A DNA stretch of 64,000 bases from Planctomycetota bacterium (GTDB lineage: Bacteria; Planctomycetota; Planctomycetia; Pirellulales; Lacipirellulaceae). How positions within the stretch are numbered: the stretch's first letter is position 1; every line of letters begins with the position of its first letter. The position numbers and the translations under genes were made by a program. The DNA lies in NCBI GenBank assembly GCA_029781135.1, contig JAKOXH010000019.1, positions 248,001-312,000 of the forward strand, read 5' to 3'. Positions 62,877 through 64,000 of this stretch are shown here, piece after piece. The notes beneath the pieces were generated by a model. It had not been told where the DNA came from. It saw nothing but the letters and a program-made list of their open reading frames with translations, and ran no database searches.

Positions 62877-64000
62877 CTACGCAGCGCGACGGCGGAAGCC
62901 AAGCGAGGCCAAACCCATCAGCAGCAGAACCAAGCTGGTTGGTTCCGGCACGGCTGCGCCGGCGCCCAGACCAGCGCCTGCACCGCTCGTGGCACCAAAA
63001 TTGGCCTTCCACGTGTTGTAGCCACCCGCGCCGCCGTGAGCGGCCGGATTGTCGCGCCACAGGATGTAGTCGGCGGCATCGACCTTGCCATTGCCGTTGT
63101 AATCGCCGGCGAGGGCGCCCAACAGCGACGTCAACGTGTAGCCATCCGAAAACAGCGTACCGGTAACAGTGAAGAAATCACCGAAGTTCGACCCATCCAG
63201 GCCGCTATGACCGTTGGCTCGTAAGATGCCATCGGCCCACAACATCTGGTAGGTCATCGCCGTCGCGGTGACGTCCGACGGAATGGAATCGTTCTCCACG
63301 GTCTTGTAAATACCAGCATGGTCAACCGTGATTGAACCACTACCGGTAAAGTTAATCACGTACTTCTCACCCGACGGGATGTTGGCCGGACCTCGGTCCA
63401 GATGGGCAAGGTCGCGGAAACCATACTGGAAGTTGAGACTCGGTGAGTAGGTCGTAATACCAGTGAGCGAACTGACACCGGCTTCATAGTCGTTGGTCCC
63501 GTTGCCGGGGCTGACACCAAAGCCACCGTCGATCGCATCGCCGCCCCGTAGATCAAGGCTACCGCCGTTGATCGTCATCGTAACGGCCATGCCGACCGGA
63601 TTATTGCCACCATCCTTGCCAAAGTAGAGTTCGCCGTCATTCTCAATCCGTCCACCATTGGTGATGTTGACGTTGATCTCTTGATGGTAAGAGCTATTGT
63701 AGGCACCGAGCATGAATATACCGCCGGAGAACGACGTGCCGCTCTTGGTGCGCTTTATCAGCGAGCCGGCGCCGTCAATATTCAGCTCTGAGCCCGACCA
63801 GCGGACGTACTTGCCGTCGGAATCGCTATGGGCATCCATCAATAGCTGAGCACCGTTCTTAATTGTCAGGGTGGCGATACCATTCGCGCTCTGGAAGCGG
63901 AAGTCTCCATAGGTGTTCTGGTCATACGTGATAACCGCTCCACCGGGCTTGCTGCCGTCCAGGACAACGGCCTGGCCACCATCCGCACCGCGGTTAACGA
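62877..64000 (-). CDS. PEP-CTERM protein with dockerin-like module (N-terminus outside window)
   Basis: Reading from the window edge, the frame stays open through 64000, so about 374 residues are present and the true start is beyond the window; the first usable codon seen, TTG 63842, is internal. It begins NRGADGGQAVVLDG and continues TIKNGAQLLMDAHSDSDGKY, matching the text of the protein at 35037 (TIKEGASLLMDSHTDTDGRW). The rest has the same order: beta-rich repeats, a dockerin-like half (GDYNGNGKVDAADYILWRDN) and a PEP-CTERM tail (VPEPTSLVLLLMGLASLG then RRRAA). It is thus a long-range paralogue, with its own terminator. Confidence 0.87.
   Translation of the reverse strand, partial: VNRGADGGQAVVLDGSKPGGAVITYDQNTYGDFRFQSANGIATLTIKNGAQLLMDAHSDSDGKYVRWSGSELNIDGAGSLIKRTKSGTSFSGGIFMLGAYNSSYHQEINVNITNGGRIENDGELYFGKDGGNNPVGMAVTMTINGGSLDLRGGDAIDGGFGVSPGNGTNDYEAGVSSLTGITTYSPSLNFQYGFRDLAHLDRGPANIPSGEKYVINFTGSGSITVDHAGIYKTVENDSIPSDVTATAMTYQMLWADGILRANGHSGLDGSNFGDFFTVTGTLFSDGYTLTSLLGALAGDYNGNGKVDAADYILWRDNPAAHGGAGGYNTWKANFGATSGAGAGLGAGAAVPEPTSLVLLLMGLASLGFRRRAA

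Overview
The window is chromosomal DNA from a planctomycete, most likely of the order Pirellulales. The evidence is the set of families typical of that phylum: DUF1559 pilin-like proteins, the DUF1549/DUF1553, pre-peptidase-domain and DUF1501 gene set next to a c-type cytochrome with WD40 repeats, a DUF1598 protein, many sulfatases, secreted proteins ending in dockerin-like and PEP-CTERM segments, Tat-exported oxidoreductases and serine/threonine kinases. The DNA is moderately GC-rich. Gene density is ordinary, operons are short, and intergenic spaces hold many short palindromic repeats. No phage, transposase, integrase or CRISPR array was seen.

Layout. At 1-75 the first 25 codons of a lipoprotein run off the left edge (minus strand). 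0.26-5.2 kb carries a serine-hydrolase/PL10 pectate lyase fusion, a sulfatase and a ThuA-like protein. 5.4-8.9 kb holds a three-gene minus-strand operon (DegT-type aminotransferase, GH84 O-GlcNAcase-like hydrolase, GNAT protein resembling the C-terminal domain of eukaryotic O-GlcNAcase), bracketed by two copies of a hairpin repeat. 9.1-12 kb has an orphan PTS EIIC, a membrane-anchored hypothetical and a stand-alone LigD-type phosphoesterase. 12.2-24 kb has a DUF11/Ig lipoprotein, a DUF1598 protein, a RelE-like toxin-antitoxin pair, a glycerate kinase, a 941-residue secreted orphan and a kinase fused to a degenerate receiver domain.

24.3-37.5 kb is mainly secreted glycan and surface proteins: GH18 and GH20 enzymes facing each other, two tandem PEP-CTERM paralogues, a lipoprotein/DUF1559/ROK-regulator series, a clan GH-A hydrolase, tRNA-Ser(GCU), and further PEP-CTERM proteins. 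37.7-42.6 kb has two long tandem arylsulfatases. 43.3-53.7 kb holds a DUF1559 protein, two BNR/sialidase-like propellers, a Tat-exported Gfo/Idh/MocA oxidoreductase, a large GH20/GH67-like protein, a polysaccharide deacetylase fusion and a cupin. 53.8-61.6 kb is the cytochrome/DUF1501 locus. The window ends with a zinc-type dehydrogenase and the C-terminal part of a PEP-CTERM protein that is a paralogue of the one at 35 kb.

Together the genes suggest an organism living on complex, sulfated and amino-sugar-containing polysaccharides: sulfatases, pectate lyase, chitinase-like, hexosaminidase-like, sialidase-like and deacetylase proteins with their surface and regulatory partners. The most distinctive element is the cytosolic GH84 plus GNAT pair, which reproduces the two ends of human O-GlcNAcase as separate adjacent genes.
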